This document shows, piece after piece, positions 1 through 12,956 of a stretch of DNA of 64,000 nt. Where the stretch lies: positions 186,001 to 250,000 of the forward strand of contig JAVHJL010000001.1 in NCBI GenBank assembly GCA_036971715.1. Reading direction: 5' to 3'. This DNA comes from Arthrobotrys musiformis. Lineage: Eukaryota; Ascomycota; Orbiliomycetes; Orbiliales; Orbiliaceae. Each line of letters opens with the position of its first letter. Position 1 is the first letter of the stretch. The translations under genes and the position numbers were made by a program. Under the pieces are notes generated by a model. The model made no database searches. It saw nothing but the letters and a program-made list of their open reading frames with translations, and was not told where the DNA came from.

Positions 1-439
1 CTAGGTCTACAACTGACCAAGCAATCCCATAAAGAACCGCAATTAAAGTTGGGAGGTACTGGATCGCGAAGTACTGTGCGAGGGGTAGATCGTCGATATC
101 TTTCATAAAAAGCAACCCCCCGTTGCGATTGCTGAAATAATAGAGGGTTTCAATAATTATAATAAAAGATAGGGTCAAGATATTAAGAATGATAAGATAT
201 GGAAGTCGAATCGTAAAAGGTTTCCAAAACTCCGTAGTATTGTGTCGGTTATGATCAGGTCCATTGGAGCCAGGGTGAGGATTCGGACTTGCCCCGGATT
301 GAGCGAAAGGATATTGCGGAATACCGTACAGGAGTGACAGCGGGCGGAAAGCCGTCTCTATAAGCGTTGTCCTTGAAAAATCCGACCCCGCGTGAGACGT
401 GGGTGTCGTAGGCCGTAAGGTCGTCGCCCCGTCCGACCG
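1..439 (-). CDS. DUF3433-family membrane protein, partial
   Basis: An open minus-strand frame runs from an in-frame stop (440-442) off the left edge of the window, so the C-terminal part lies outside. The first residues are Ser/Thr/Pro-rich. A block starting FWKPFTIRLPYLIILN follows, then a hydrophobic helix, the motif SNRNGGLLF, and then QYLPTLIAVLYGIAW at the edge. This order (W-x-P-F before a transmembrane helix, an S-x-R-x-G-G turn, then a YLPTL helix with a conserved Trp) is what I know of the fungal DUF3433 multi-pass membrane family, whose function is poorly known. No ATG lies in the readable frame before the conserved block. The start is therefore probably in an upstream exon. The CDS may begin right after the TAG at 440-442, which could be a splice acceptor. 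A candidate first exon exists around 510-752 but I could not join it in phase. Confidence 0.65.
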
Positions 440-1686
440 CTATCTCGTGTTGATGTTAAAGACTATATCATACGATAAAAATACATGGGAACAGCTTGGT
501 CGCAGACTTACGCCAGGAGATTGTTGCCTTGATTGCATCGCTCTGGGAGGCAGAGGAGCCTCGCCTCTTGAACCTTTTTCCAAAGGCTTCCTTGATCTTG
601 CTTTTGATTGCGAACTGTTTCATTTCGAATTCAGGGAATATCTCGATCGAGGTTGTCCAGCTAGCCAGTCCTGCCAGGTTGTGATGTACACGGTATACGT
701 ATATACCAAACCAAAGCGCTTTCACCACAAGTGACTTAAGTACTTGGGGCAATGCTCTAGTTTAATTCAAGCTAACGGTACCGTAGAAAGTCTTGATCAA
801 TTGAGGGGATGGGCTGATGTGATGAAAGAGTAAAAAATTGGTGCATCACAAGCATTATAGCATCGCGAGGGCATACGTACGACAGCGAACGAAGAGATTG
901 AGTAGGTCCGGCCCCTAGGGCCCTTACTTCTTATATTCAGAGGCCCCACTGCTATCTATGTTGACATTCTATCGACAGTGTGCTTATTTCCCCAAGAGGA
1001 TTTAATATTTGCTTAAGCTAAGCTTATAAGGCTCTACTCGGTACAACGCCGTTGACGCGCTGTCCCACCCGCAGCGCCTGGTTACCAGCCTTGTCAATGA
1101 TCATGTCTCGATTTTAGTCGCGATAAAACTCCTCCGCATATTCACTAATGCGCCAATAGGAGGCACGGTGTGCGAAAGATTTATCGAATTGGCTATCACG
1201 GTAGGCTCAAGACACAATAGTCGGCGCTTCGAGAAACGAACCCTTGGCTATAGTTTGCACAAATTTGCGTTCAGATTGGGGGGTTTTTTTAGCCCTAAAA
1301 ATAGGAATTGCTTGAAATCCAACACTCGCAGAGGTTGAAAATCGACCTACCAACTCATCCTCATGTCAACCTCGTCCCGTAGACCGAATCACAACATGCA
1401 CCAGAAAGGGGTTAATTACCTTCCGAAATATTTGGTTCGTGGTTTTTTCCAAGAATTAGAAACATATGCAGTGTAGTGCTCAATAAAACACCCATGAAAC
1501 TTGTCACCCTACAATCGAAACACCGCACCTCTAGTCTATAGCGGCTACAATAAGATTGTTGTGTCGCTATTTTGGATTGGAACTTTAATAAGCGCAGGTA
1601 CTATTAGGTTAAACAGGAAATATATCAATATGTACATAAATGTAAGTATGTTTGAGTATGCTATTTGGGATACGTCGGTGCGGTTT
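440..1686. other. Intergenic region upstream of the DUF3433 gene
   Basis: This stretch lies between the readable 5' part of the minus-strand DUF3433 gene and the 3' end of the Qri7-type gene. It may contain the first exon and promoter of the DUF3433 gene. Both strands have short open frames around 400-750 with no family resemblance that I recognise. I see no RNA gene and no clear repeat. Confidence 0.4.
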
Positions 1687-3275
1687 CTAGTTCGGCGAGA
1701 TCGAGGACCGTCGCTTCCAACCACTTACCCCAAGAATACCAAATGCATTCTCCTCCCAGTCCTTTTCGACGTCGTGGACTGTCTCGTCGAGCGATTGCAA
1801 GCTCCATTTTCGAAACGGCGCAATATCCAGTGTGCTTTCGTAACCTGCTTGATACATTTCATAACCGGTCCATGCAATCATTGCAGCATTGTCGGTGCAA
1901 AATTCGATAGGAGGAAACGCGAGGTTCACCTCACCGAAACTGCTGAAATCAAGTTGTTTTCGAAGGCTGTCTTCCGCGTTAATGTTCAATTTATCTAAGT
2001 GAAAATACTTATCGCAAAGGCTTAGACTTACACTTCCCGTAGAAACCGATTGGAGGCCACTCCCCCACTAACTACGACAGTTCCAATATTGACATCCTTC
2101 TTTCGCAAACTTTCAAGAGTCAATATAGCCCTAGATGCGAGGTGTTCCCAACACCGCCTCATAACCTCTCGTGAAAGTGCCTTCCGTTCATCGATATCAG
2201 CCCAGTTATCTCCTTTGGTATTTCTCCTTGTGTCAATCAGCCTATCAATACTGCTCCTCAGGCCAGCGAAACTGAATTTCATCAGCCCCCTATGCCCCTC
2301 TTTCTTCGTACCGCCTAGTGACACAGGCAACCTCCACCCATACTTCTCCTGGAGCTGATCCCCGACAACATCTGTCCTTGAAGCCTCGTACTGGTTATCA
2401 AGACCATCTGGGAATGCGAACTCCTCAAGAATCTTGCCATAGTTTGTATCTTTCTTCGACTTGAGGATTTCTTCTGGGACGATGACTCTGGCAACCTTAT
2501 CCAAACAATCGCCAACTGCTGTGTCGATTGTTTCAGCCAACACTTCGTGGTCAGTCAAGCTCCAGCTCACTACTATCATTGTGTGACCGCCGCTGACAAG
2601 CAAGCTCAGGAAAGGGTACTCGGGGTTGTTGAGGCCGTTGCCTTCCAAGGCCCGGCACAGCCTTACTGTGAGAGCATGAGCCTGCATATGGTTGACACCG
2701 ACAAGCGGGATACCCCAGGCCAATGCGAGACCTTTGGCTGTTTCTAGTCCGACATCAAGAGAAGATACCATTCCCGGCCCACGCGTGACAGCGATAATGT
2801 CCGGCTTCTGTCCGTTGGGCAGGTGTTTTATCGCAGTCTGTATCAATGGAGATAGGTTGCGTCTATGCGACTGGAACGCAGTTATGGGATTTATCCCCAA
2901 AAACTTGGTCGTATCAGCGGTCACCTTACCGTGAAACGGCAGAGTTGGTTTCTCAGAGCCTGGGACTTGAAGAATAGCCACAGAGGAGTCATCACTACGG
3001 TTCAGCGAATCATTGACATTGTTAGCATATCATGAAGGACATTGGATCTTGTACAACCGGATTCAAATTGTCCAGGATAACTTCATTACAAACCAAGAAG
3101 ATTCGATCCCCAAAACCGTAAATGGCCTTTTGGAGCTGTATTGGTACTGCAAAATCCAGTGGTTCCGCCATCCTAGAGTCAAGATTGTGTCATGGCGTCT
3201 AACCTGTAGCCTTTGGGGTCGCATATGCGACGAGGAACATCGTGCCACCGCCCCGAAAAGCCTTGCCACCGTCAT
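1687..3275 (-). CDS. QRI7: Mitochondrial tRNA N6-adenosine threonylcarbamoyltransferase (Qri7/TsaD/OSGEPL1 type)
   Basis: The model has three exons: 3275-3094, 2994-2032 and 1966-1687, giving 474 aa. Proteins of this family transfer the threonylcarbamoyl group to A37 of ANN-decoding tRNAs; the Qri7 branch acts in mitochondria. Exon 1 opens with an Arg/Ala/Ser-rich, acid-poor N-terminus that looks like a mitochondrial presequence, and ends in VLGIESS. Splicing across a 99-nt intron completes GIESSCDDS, the start of the ASKHA fold. Exon 2 carries the metal-binding motif NHMQAHAL, SGGHTMIVV, a D-x-x-x-GDCLDKVAR segment and VVSGGVASNRFL. Exon 3 carries FPPIEFCTDNAAMIAW. Intron 2 (2031-1967, 65 nt) is best closed at a CAG acceptor: this keeps frame and restores LREVLRKQLDF, whereas the earlier TAG at 1997-1995 is out of phase. 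The ATG at 3275 is the first that reaches the presequence. At 474 aa it is somewhat longer than yeast Qri7 (about 400 aa); the Trp-rich stretch before GIESS could hide another short intron. Confidence 0.88.
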
Positions 3276-6200
3276 GCATATACGTTGGCTCCAAACGCCG
3301 TATCCTCAACCTTCTCCGAGATTAAACGATTGATTGCTGGTTTGCTTTAGCTACGCGTATACCGTAGTCTCGTGGAAGGTTTATCCCAGCCGATCAGATC
3401 TTCTGAAACCTTCCGGCCGATCGATTTTTGTGTTCCACAAAAACGACTACACGTCCAACACAATTTCGTTTTGCCATAAACACCGCGAGAGCACAACACA
3501 ACCAATACGCAGCTTACAACAATGGTTTCCCTTCCAGTCCGCTTCTCGGCCTCGAATTGCAACCCAGCCCATTGTGGCTTCGTAAACTAGCATACCTGCT
3601 CACAATTTACGGGTTTTGGGGGGCAAACAAAAAGACCGGTAGGTGGCAAGAGGCGTTTTAACGCCACTGTCCCCTTTTCATCCTTTTCATTCTTTTTTCT
3701 TTCCTTTTTTTCATGGGGGAAAACCGTCGACGGAGTTAAATATTAAACATTTAGCTAGACGTCTTTGTTCTAGAACTAGTTTCGTTGATACATGTACATC
3801 TCGGGCTCCTGAACGCTATGTCGTAAATATAAATTCGAACCATGCACCATTTTTGCGCACCGCTCCCAGCTGAACTCCGGTATGAGCCATTTGTGTCACC
3901 TTATCAAACCGTTTACGATACGCGACCAAGGGAACCCGATATCTCCGGATCCGCACAGACTCTCCCACAGGTGTTTTTCCCCATTCAGTGGAGACTTTGA
4001 AACGCCTCCTGCAAGCCACGAGGACGCAAGAGGACACCAGTTCAACCGCAATTGCAACGCCACAACACAGCTTTCTGAGATCCTCACATGAAATCTGGTA
4101 GCAGGAATGAAGAAAACCATACAAAAATACATGCTCTTGCCTATAAAATGGGTTAGAATTACAATTCGGTAGCCCTTGTACTTAGATTCGATTTCCCATA
4201 TGGTATACATGGCGTATCGCCGATGCAGCCATATCAGCCATCATCTTGGGACCCCGTACCATCTAGCTCAACCCGTATCTCAAACACGTAAACTTACATG
4301 AATTCGGGACACCGATGGCATACTGCCTTGTTGAAAACGGACATGGCCTTCTGCCCACCTTGGTCCCGTATCCAGATGTCGCAAATGCCCACCTGAAAAT
4401 TTGTGTTCCAAATTACTCGTGAGGTCTCAAATTGGTTCCTTGAAGCTCAGCTCCAGCATTTCGACAAAAGGGCAAAAAGTGAGGGGCATTGAGTATGTGA
4501 ACTAAACCGGATAACGCTCGTCTCCTGCACTTAGCTAGCCAAGCTGAGGCCGACAGTTGGAGAATGTCAAAGTACACGTAACTCTTAGCCGAGCCTGTTC
4601 GGTCCCGAATGTGACTGGAACGATCGGTTCCGTCATCACCCCTATGAATAACCAAGACTCGGGTCTTCCTCCTATGATGGTATCGCCTCGTATTTTCTCT
4701 GTGTTTGCAGGAAACGGCACTGCCCCCACCGGCCCCCGGCCCAAAGCAAATGGAATCATCCACCTTCGTGCAACCGTGGAGTGAAACTTCCACCGTGAGG
4801 AATGTGTTTTTTGCATATCAACAATCCATTTCCGGCGAAAGGATGCCTAGGCAGACGTCTCAAAGAGCCATCACACGGACAGTAACGTTTAGATTCTGTC
4901 TTCTTTAGCGCCCCTAACAAACTAGCTTTTTAAATGTATAACGATCGTCGGTTTCTTGGATACGAGGCATATAAATCGGAGACGCATGTTATACGTTACG
5001 GGAAACCGAACAAACAGCCTGGTCATGGCGTTACGGGCACTGAGTCCGGTAGTTGTTTATCCGAAGCAAGACCTTCCGCCCGGGAAATTTGCTCTTTGGT
5101 ATAATCTGGGAATGCAACCACTTAGATCTATGAGTTAACGTAGCCTACTAAAAAGGCCGCATAATAGAGGCTCGTAGCCCAAAAAGAGACCCATCCATAT
5201 AGAATATTTAAGAACCTCGAGCTTAGACATGCACGAAGTCCTTCCTGTTGGAAGTCGTTTGGGTAGATTACCGAACGTGAATGATCATGCCAACCGGCAG
5301 AGTCTGGAGCATCTAGTAATCCTTCGATTTTTAGATATGTTCGTATTCTTACTCTTGAAAAAATCAATACTTACGCTACACTGCTAAAAGTTTCATGTTT
5401 TAAGAAGATCGTATCTCAAATCATCACACCAAACCAAGATCCAGCTTATATGCACATGCATTCAGACAGACAATATACATATGTATGGGTTAAATCGATC
5501 GAGTCCCAGATACCTTTATCAATATTAAACTAGTTTCGTGTAGGTTTTGTCCCTAATCTCGAAACTTTATACGGCAACTCCCTTGGGAATATAGTAAAAG
5601 TGTTCTGAGATGGAGGGCTGACTTAGTAGGGCAATGCATATGTGTTCTGGCTATTCTACGAATGCAAGCCCCATAAAGGTATCCCTTTATGCTGTCTGGG
5701 TACGAGACCACCCCATAGCTAGTTTTCAAAGATATCACAATCAACCATTACCCGTTGCATTGAGCTTAAGCATCTAATTTATACTAACTAAAGTTCACGC
5801 CGATATAACTTCCTATACAGGGCTACTATGTTGGAACTGGTTTCTGTACTGTACGACTCTAGATCGATTAATTGGTTTTCTAAGAAAGAATATCCCCCTG
5901 TTCTCCCTTGATCGATTCGATCCGACACACTGCACTGGCCCGGGGGATTTCGCCGGGCTAAATTCAAAGCAAGTCGACCGATCAAAGACGGTCACCGACA
6001 AGGGCCGGGCGTCATTTTTTTTTAGGCTTGCTTCTTCGAGGCGAGCCAATCTCCTAACGTCCATACATGCTATACCTTCCAAATACTATTCCGTCGGATG
6101 TAGAAGGTTATTTCCAACGGCCGTTTACCGCTTTGGCTACCCGCCGGTTCTTCTGGAGCCGTATTTACGTTATGGAAGTACAACTCCGTTGACGCTCGTA

Positions 6201-9200
6201 TTCAGCGGCCTTTTGGGGGCCACACTGAAGAGACCCACGACGAACCCATGATGAACCCTTGTCACAGCAAGAAACCAGCGAGCTAACTAAAGCTTTCAAG
6301 TTGAGAAGTCCGGCGATGAGACAAATCTGGCTTGTCTTATAACTTGCACCCCAATTCGCAAGTTGACAGGCTAGTTCAAAGTGTCCAAGACTGCGAGTTA
6401 TGTTACAAGATCATCAGCAGAGAATAATGCCCCGAAAGAGGGGCGAGTAACATCAAATTGAGTATTTTTTCCACATGACAGGTTTGTCCACAGGCAAAAG
6501 CCTCGAACGTCGTACGAAGTATGTCTGGGCCGGGAGGGGCGACCAGCCTCCCGTAGAGATTCTAGGGTCATCCAGCCCACGGCTTCCGAGGGCGTAATCC
6601 GGGTCGAGTGCGCGCCGTTATTGCGACTTAGGTATTGGTCTGAGTACCCAGGAGAACTCTTTTTTTTCTTTCCTTTTGATTACTCGCCTTGGACGATTAA
6701 ATGCAGGCGGTTTGCATCAATGCATCATGCACCGTCGGTTCGTGGTCGTCGAAATGGAGGGGTGTCAAGTGATATGATTCGAGTTCTTCAGGAGGATTTA
6801 ATAATGTATCCGCTCTAACCAGGCAAACCATCGCCCCAAAAGAACACCTTTAAGTTAGGAGGGGGGTCTAGAGCCCCGATATGGCGTATCGAATGTGTGA
6901 ATTTGGTAAAAGTCTACTGGGTGTTCTATGTGTGCACAAATGCTTCCTGGATATGAAGGGCATCATATCACTTTTCATGATCATTGCAGACTTCCCGAGG
7001 GTGGACATTGGGCTCGCGAGGGTGCTAGCCAGGCCTGTCCTCGAGCGAGCCCTAAAGACCTAGAAATCGAACATGATTATCATGTTTTGAAACGTGCAAC
7101 CAATACGGCCATTACGACACGCTATGAATTTGCAGCCAGGCGGGAAACAGAATCTGCCCTGTGCTGGCCCATACCGACAGAGAGGCTTGATGGCAGCCGA
7201 GAGACCCTGGTTTGTAGGCGTCTGCATGTCGCTGCAGGTTGCCCAAGTGTGCTTCCCGTTACGAAAATGATGTGGTGATAGCCAGGTGGAATCACAAAAT
7301 AGTCCATCAGATTGTTGCAAACGAATCAAGTTGATGCAGGTTGAGGGCTAGTGAGTCGACGCAGCTGCAAATGTCACAAAGTATGTTTCTTCTGATTCAA
7401 ACGTCACCAAAGTCGTACGAAGCATCGACAGCCAGGCCCAATGCTTGGGAGGCTTCGAGGCTTCGATATTTCGGGTCCAACATGCTCGCAAAGGCATGCT
7501 GGATGTCTGCACGGGCGGGTGAGTTTTATGTGAGAAAAAGCCGCCATTGATCCATATTAAGTTCGGGAAGAAGTTCTCAGGTTCGTAATGTGAGGAAGGC
7601 TTGCTCAAGCATACATTGTAAGTCGGCGAAAGACGGAAATGCTCAAACCTGACGGCGCCGTTGATCCCTTCCGTATCAGGACTCGTCGCCTCCTGTATCG
7701 TTTCTGGTGGAAGCGTCAAGATACTACACTTGTGCCCACAGGAACTGCCAAGTTGCAAAGTGGGTCTGCAAGTGCTTGCTTTGACTCTTTCGAATGTGAT
7801 CGAAAATTTCATTCCCTGGCGCATTCGCTGGGACACAAGTAATCCAGACGTTTCACTGCCGCAGGGTCAGATTTGCACTAATCTTTCAGATCTGTAGCCT
7901 AAATAGACGGGGCGAAAGCCCGGTTTACGTTCCCAGGACGTAAATTCACATGAGGCGGCGCCGGGGCATTAGATCGATCGATAGCACAAAGTGCCTTTTT
8001 ATTTTATTATTTCATTTTTTTATAAGTGTTTTGGAGGGATTCAAATTCAGATATCGGAACCATGTTTTAACTAATTACTTGAATTCAAGGCAAAAATCCA
8101 ACTTTCTTCCTAGGACGGGGTAATGCGACTAAGTCACCACCCCTTTCTCCTATCCTATCAAGATCCCAGTTACGAGTGTGTAAATATTCATAGAAGTGGG
8201 GTTTGTATGTGGTCAGGTCGAAAAAGAAGGCTTTCGGAATTTCCAGCGTCAGGGTGCTTAGCTAATAACCAACAGCTTCATGCGATTGACGAAATTTTTT
8301 GAAATAGCCAACATCTCAACCTTGTAATGTAGATTGTGCGGTGTTCAAACTCTGCGGCCTAGCCATATGCATGCAGGCCGGCGGCACATCTCATCCACTC
8401 CTAACTCTTGACAATCGGAGAGTTTCCCTAGAGCCGATTTTTGTCTTGTCCTTTTTTTTCCCTTTCAAGGGTTTTGGGAACATTTTGTGAGTGGGCATGA
8501 CATCTGCTCGATTCAACCGAAAATCGCGTATCGTGTAAGTCCAGGCCGCCAAGCAGGAGTATGCACTACGGGATATCTTTTGTTCTCTGATTGGACGGCG
8601 AAATTGCAAGATCGAAGGCCGTTGACTCGATCAAGATCTGAGAGCCTATTTTTGGGGTGGGTCCTTAAAGCCACACGAAAGAACGAAGATTGGACCCAAT
8701 AGTTGTGCGGGATAAGAATGCCCGCTAGCCATATCAGGAATACCTTACGATCTCAGCGGAAGCTGGTCACACCGCTGGCGGTTGGGAAAAATGTCGCCAA
8801 AAAGGATTGCCACTGAAAAAGGGAACCGTTTGTTGTTTTAAATTTTAAGCACCAAAAGAAGCCAAAGGGTTGAATAGGCATCCTATATAGATTTAATTAT
8901 ATGCAGGATCGTATCAAAACCGTTGAAAGCAATCACGATCGTTGCGGCATGCGCAAACATAGGTCAACATAAACATTGCACCCCGATTCGGATCCGAAGC
9001 ATTGGTTGAAGTCCACAACCCCGAAGAAATCGATCCGTTTCGATCTTAAAATGCATTGCGAGAGTGCCCCACGATACGGGGCAACTATTAATATGGACCC
9101 TATATTGCGACGTGGATATCCCTAGAAGGGTCTTGTGAAGAGAGCGTGAAGATGATTGCATTCCAAACCCCTTCGAAACTGTCCGTTTAGCCGATGCGGG

Positions 9201-10770
9201 CATGTCTCAAGAAAGCATCAAAGCATCATCTTGCCTTCCATCTTGCATGTTCGCTGGAACTTCCCCAGAGGAAAACTTGCCCTGCTTGAGCGTCAGGGAT
9301 ATATCAAATGTTGTGCCAACAAACATCCCGGCCGTTGAGATCTAGACCGTGATCCGACTGGGCCAAGAGCTCCACTATTGGAGGGACCCTAGCAGTCCGA
9401 ACACTCATTTCGCCTACCCCTAACCATTTCATCGAAAGGCAATGCTTTGTTACTATCAAAGACACGCGGGACGACTCCTGATTATTGGTGGACCCATTTT
9501 AGATTGAGGCTATGACGTAGCTGAAATTCTCTTGGGCACTCTTAAATGCAGTCCGAAGCCAATACAAGCAAGTGGGTACCAACCCAAACCAGCCGAGGGT
9601 TTGGTCAACGTATGTAACCATCCCGAACGATGCGATGAATCCACTTTGAAAGCAAGATATCGCGTGTTCTTCACGTTCCAATGAACGTACATATACGATC
9701 TGCAATTATTAAAGATTCGACGGGAGCCTACTCGAGGCTACTTTGTTAGTCTCCATGAGATGTCAATCAATACATAAATTATACGGACAATCATGCGGAT
9801 GGCTGGGCGAGAAGACTTTTCTATCTCCGCCGCCAGATCGACCGCTAGGGCCAATATTCCTCCATTTGGTAATGAACACCCCGAAGGAGCGATGAAGAGA
9901 CGAAAGCAGCCCGGGAAAAAAACAGCTGCCAATGTCAGGATCCAAAGTTAATCTCTTTTTGGCATGGGTTCAGCTCGAATGCGCCACAATCGGCCCCCAA
10001 TTTGGCAGTGGGTTCTCTCCACCACCCCAGTTGAGACCTGTTTATTGATTTTCATCGGCGACCTCCTTCCTTATCCTTTCGAGCTGGCCAACCTTGGCGG
10101 GGGCAGCCAGATATCAGACGCTCTGCTACGTAACATCGATCTCTGCTGCCTCGGTAAATACCGTTAGAACCGGCATTGCATCAAACAACCGAGTGAGAAG
10201 AGAGGAACTCGACCCTTAGTTAGCGCCGTTTTCAATCACATCGAACTTGTGACGAAAATCGGCAGTCCGGAGGGCTCAGCAGGCATATGCCTGCGGAGAA
10301 GACGATGGGAGGCTTTCGGCCGCATCCAGACCTTCGGGTAATCAAGGGGTTTGCCAGCTGGATTCCGATTTTGTGTGATCTTGACAAAATCTGTTCAAGG
10401 TTCTAAAAAGGTTCCAAACTATTGGATGCATAAATCCAAGAACATGTACGCTGGTGTCACTAAGAGTGTAGCGGCTCCAACCCCTCATCATGTAATATGT
10501 GTTCTTATCAGCTCCGGAGAATTGACTTAATTGCTGTACTACATACTTCATTGTTGATTGTTGGGTACACAATCGATCGCAGGAATCTTATGCTCGCCAG
10601 ATGTCTGAAGGAATCCTAGAATGACATGGGATTCGATTCCATTTTCACATTTGTCAAGCTAAGTACGCTCTCAAGGGGCCACCTAATCAATCGATATAAT
10701 CCAGAACTTTCCCGGAACGAGAACAGATCCCTCTCATACTGGAATGAGGCGATTCGGCAACGTAGATGCA

Positions 10771-10801
10771 CATACATACATACATACAGACATACATACA
10801 C
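10771..10801. repeat. CATA/TACA microsatellite
   Basis: This is a tetranucleotide tract (CATA repeated, with one CAGA interruption) in a non-coding stretch. The frames that run across it on both strands translate as repetitive Tyr/Met/Cys or Tyr/Thr/His runs, which marks them as artefacts. Confidence 0.9.
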
Positions 10802-11154
10802 GGCTTGTCTTCAACGTGCGGCAGGAGAACTGGAATATGCCTAGTATCTTGCAGCATGTACATTGGCATAGCTCCAGAACCGGCTGAACCCATATGGCAA
10901 ATCCAGAATCAGGAGTCTAATAAGTTCTGCCGTTTTCTTTAATTTTAGCCATTGGGCTTTTCAAGATCGGTAATTTTAACAGGTTGTGTTTCAGGAGCCT
11001 GCGACTTTACTGCTTTCTTTAGAAGATGCCGCTTTCCCCAAAGCTAAGCTTAAACAGCCCGCTTGGGAGAATTGCGCGGTTAAGTTGAATCTCGATTCAA
11101 ATTAATTAGGCCACAGTGTGGGGTCTGACACTAGCATATCGAGCTCGGGGAAAG

Positions 11155-11192
11155 AAAAAAAAAAAAAAAAAAAGAGGGAGAGAGAGAGAGAG
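11155..11192. repeat. A19 tract followed by GA dinucleotide repeat
   Basis: Nineteen consecutive A (11155-11173) run directly into a purine stretch dominated by GA units (11174-11192). It is non-coding. Such A-tract plus GA combinations may be remnants of a retroposed poly(A) tail, but no element body was recognised upstream. Confidence 0.85.
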
Positions 11193-12171
11193 TTGTGTAT
11201 TTGCTGGGTTTCGAACATTCAAGCTATCTTGTATCAAGGATCGAAGAAACAAGACTTGGCGGGGTCCCGCCCTGACTTCTTCCAACATACTCGGGAGATC
11301 GGATTGATGGTTATATCTGATTTGCATAACGAACATGTCCGATCCTCACTATACGCTATCAGGAGGGCCAAGCGTCATCCAGCAAGAAACAAACCCAGCT
11401 CTCCTGGGCTGGGTTCCGTTGGGTTACAGAAACGTCGACGATCGAATTATCCCCAGCAAAACGGATAGAGTTTATGTAACTTGTATGGCAGTCCACGATT
11501 TTAGTCCAGTTCGTGCAATCACGTTGATTTCGATCTTGAGTAGCACAGTCTCTTAGCGCAATGGGAACTCTGATCGGTGGCTATATCACTTGTTAATCCT
11601 CAAGTTTATCGGCCCCAATTCCACTGTATTCATTTTGATTTCCTCTCGAGCTCTCGGACTCATATGCGTCGAGGAGAAATAGTTTAAACCCCACAGCTTG
11701 AGTCGCCCCATGGGTCCTCATGACAACAGCTACTTACACAATATATAAGATCGGGATTCTGGACCATGAATGTGAGAAAGGTGGCTTTTCAAATTCCCTA
11801 TTCTAAGAGACCAATTTCCATACTCACGAGACAGAGTATCGTTGGCTAGCTTGGGGCTAAAAGGGCCCGTGTAAACACGATACGATTATGATTTGATGAT
11901 AAACTTGGGCTAGCCAGAGCGTCTCAAATGGGAAAACAACAATAATAACAATAATAAAAAATAAATATATGGATTTAATATTTAAGTCTGTGAAAAAGCA
12001 AACCGTTTGCTGCCTCCACATCGTCATCGTCGAGTCTTAATTTCCTTGACGGCGGGTCCCACGGCCTTTTCAGCCTTAGCCTCACTGTTGTCTGAATTCT
12101 TCGAATCTCTTCCCTTAGCGACACTATCCCATTTGCTTTTGTCAAGCAACCCTATTGTGCTTCTGATGTGC

Positions 12172-12193
12172 TTTTTTTTTTTTTTTTTTTTTT
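12172..12193. repeat. T22 homopolymer in the flbD upstream region
   Basis: Twenty-two T residues are followed by a further T-rich block to about 12240. It lies about 760 bp before the flbD start codon. Long pyrimidine tracts are common in promoters and leaders of filamentous ascomycetes. Confidence 0.85.
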
Positions 12194-12956
12194 GTTTTCG
12201 TTTTTTCTCCCCTTCGTTTTTTTCTGTTTTTGTTTTTTTTAAAGATCCCGGTTCTCCCGGATGTATTCCCCGCTGCGCAAGGGTAGCCGCCCGTGGGGAT
12301 TCCCCGTGCCCTGGATATTGATATTTCTTTTTCCTACAATTCACCCAGGGGTGCCGAAGCCTATGAACCTTTTCTGGGGGCAATGGGGTGTTTTTTCCTC
12401 CCCCAATCCCTCCCCAAAGGTGGACGAAATTTCATGTCCACACCTTGGGCAGGAGCCCAGGAGCGGAACTATAAGCATCCAAGACGTACGCATATGCACA
12501 TTATCCATTAGTTTCGTTTCTTTCCCTCGAGCATGATTCGAGTTGCAATACATATACCCTTCTCCCGCCGTCCCGTTCGCTTGTACTCTGAATAAAACCA
12601 CTCCACCTATATAACCATCGTCGAGCTCATATCTCCACCTTATAACTATTCTTTTTCTTGCATGTATAACTGGTACCTCACTTCTAATTACACCACCTTT
12701 TACTCGAAATCTACATACCCTGAACATCTACTAAGGTAATTCATAACATGACTTTTTCCTAGCAAGTTTGCGTTGCCCTGTCAGTGCTGATTTTATATTA
12801 GCTATTAGTTGGGTCTTCGAGCGAGTTGCACGACATATTTGAAGAGACACAAAAAAGAATCGAAGGGGGAAGAACACAAAGCAGAGAAAGGGAAAGGCTT
12901 GAATCTCATCGACTACGTCAAGCCATAGTCTTCCAAATAACTCTTAAACCACAACA

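Larger units (their letters stand above)
3276..12956. other. Gene desert of about 9.7 kb
   Basis: No frame here resembles a family I know. The longest non-overlapping frames (about 116 aa at 6928-7278 plus, 162 aa at 7348-7836 minus) have shuffled-looking composition and are of a length expected by chance over this distance. The region contains a CATA/TACA microsatellite near 10771-10801, an A19 tract joined to a GA repeat (11155-11192), and a T22 tract (12172-12193) followed by T-rich DNA to about 12240. The last 700 bp before flbD are pyrimidine-rich and probably hold its promoter and leader. No terminal repeats, transposase or reverse-transcriptase motifs were seen. Confidence 0.5.

Noticed and set aside
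7348..7836. 162-aa minus-strand frame in the first desert
   Set aside because: No family resemblance, no usable splice sites joining it to neighbours, and a length compatible with chance.
10616..10893. Frames across the CATA/TACA microsatellite
   Set aside because: The peptides are translations of the repeat and are found on both strands.
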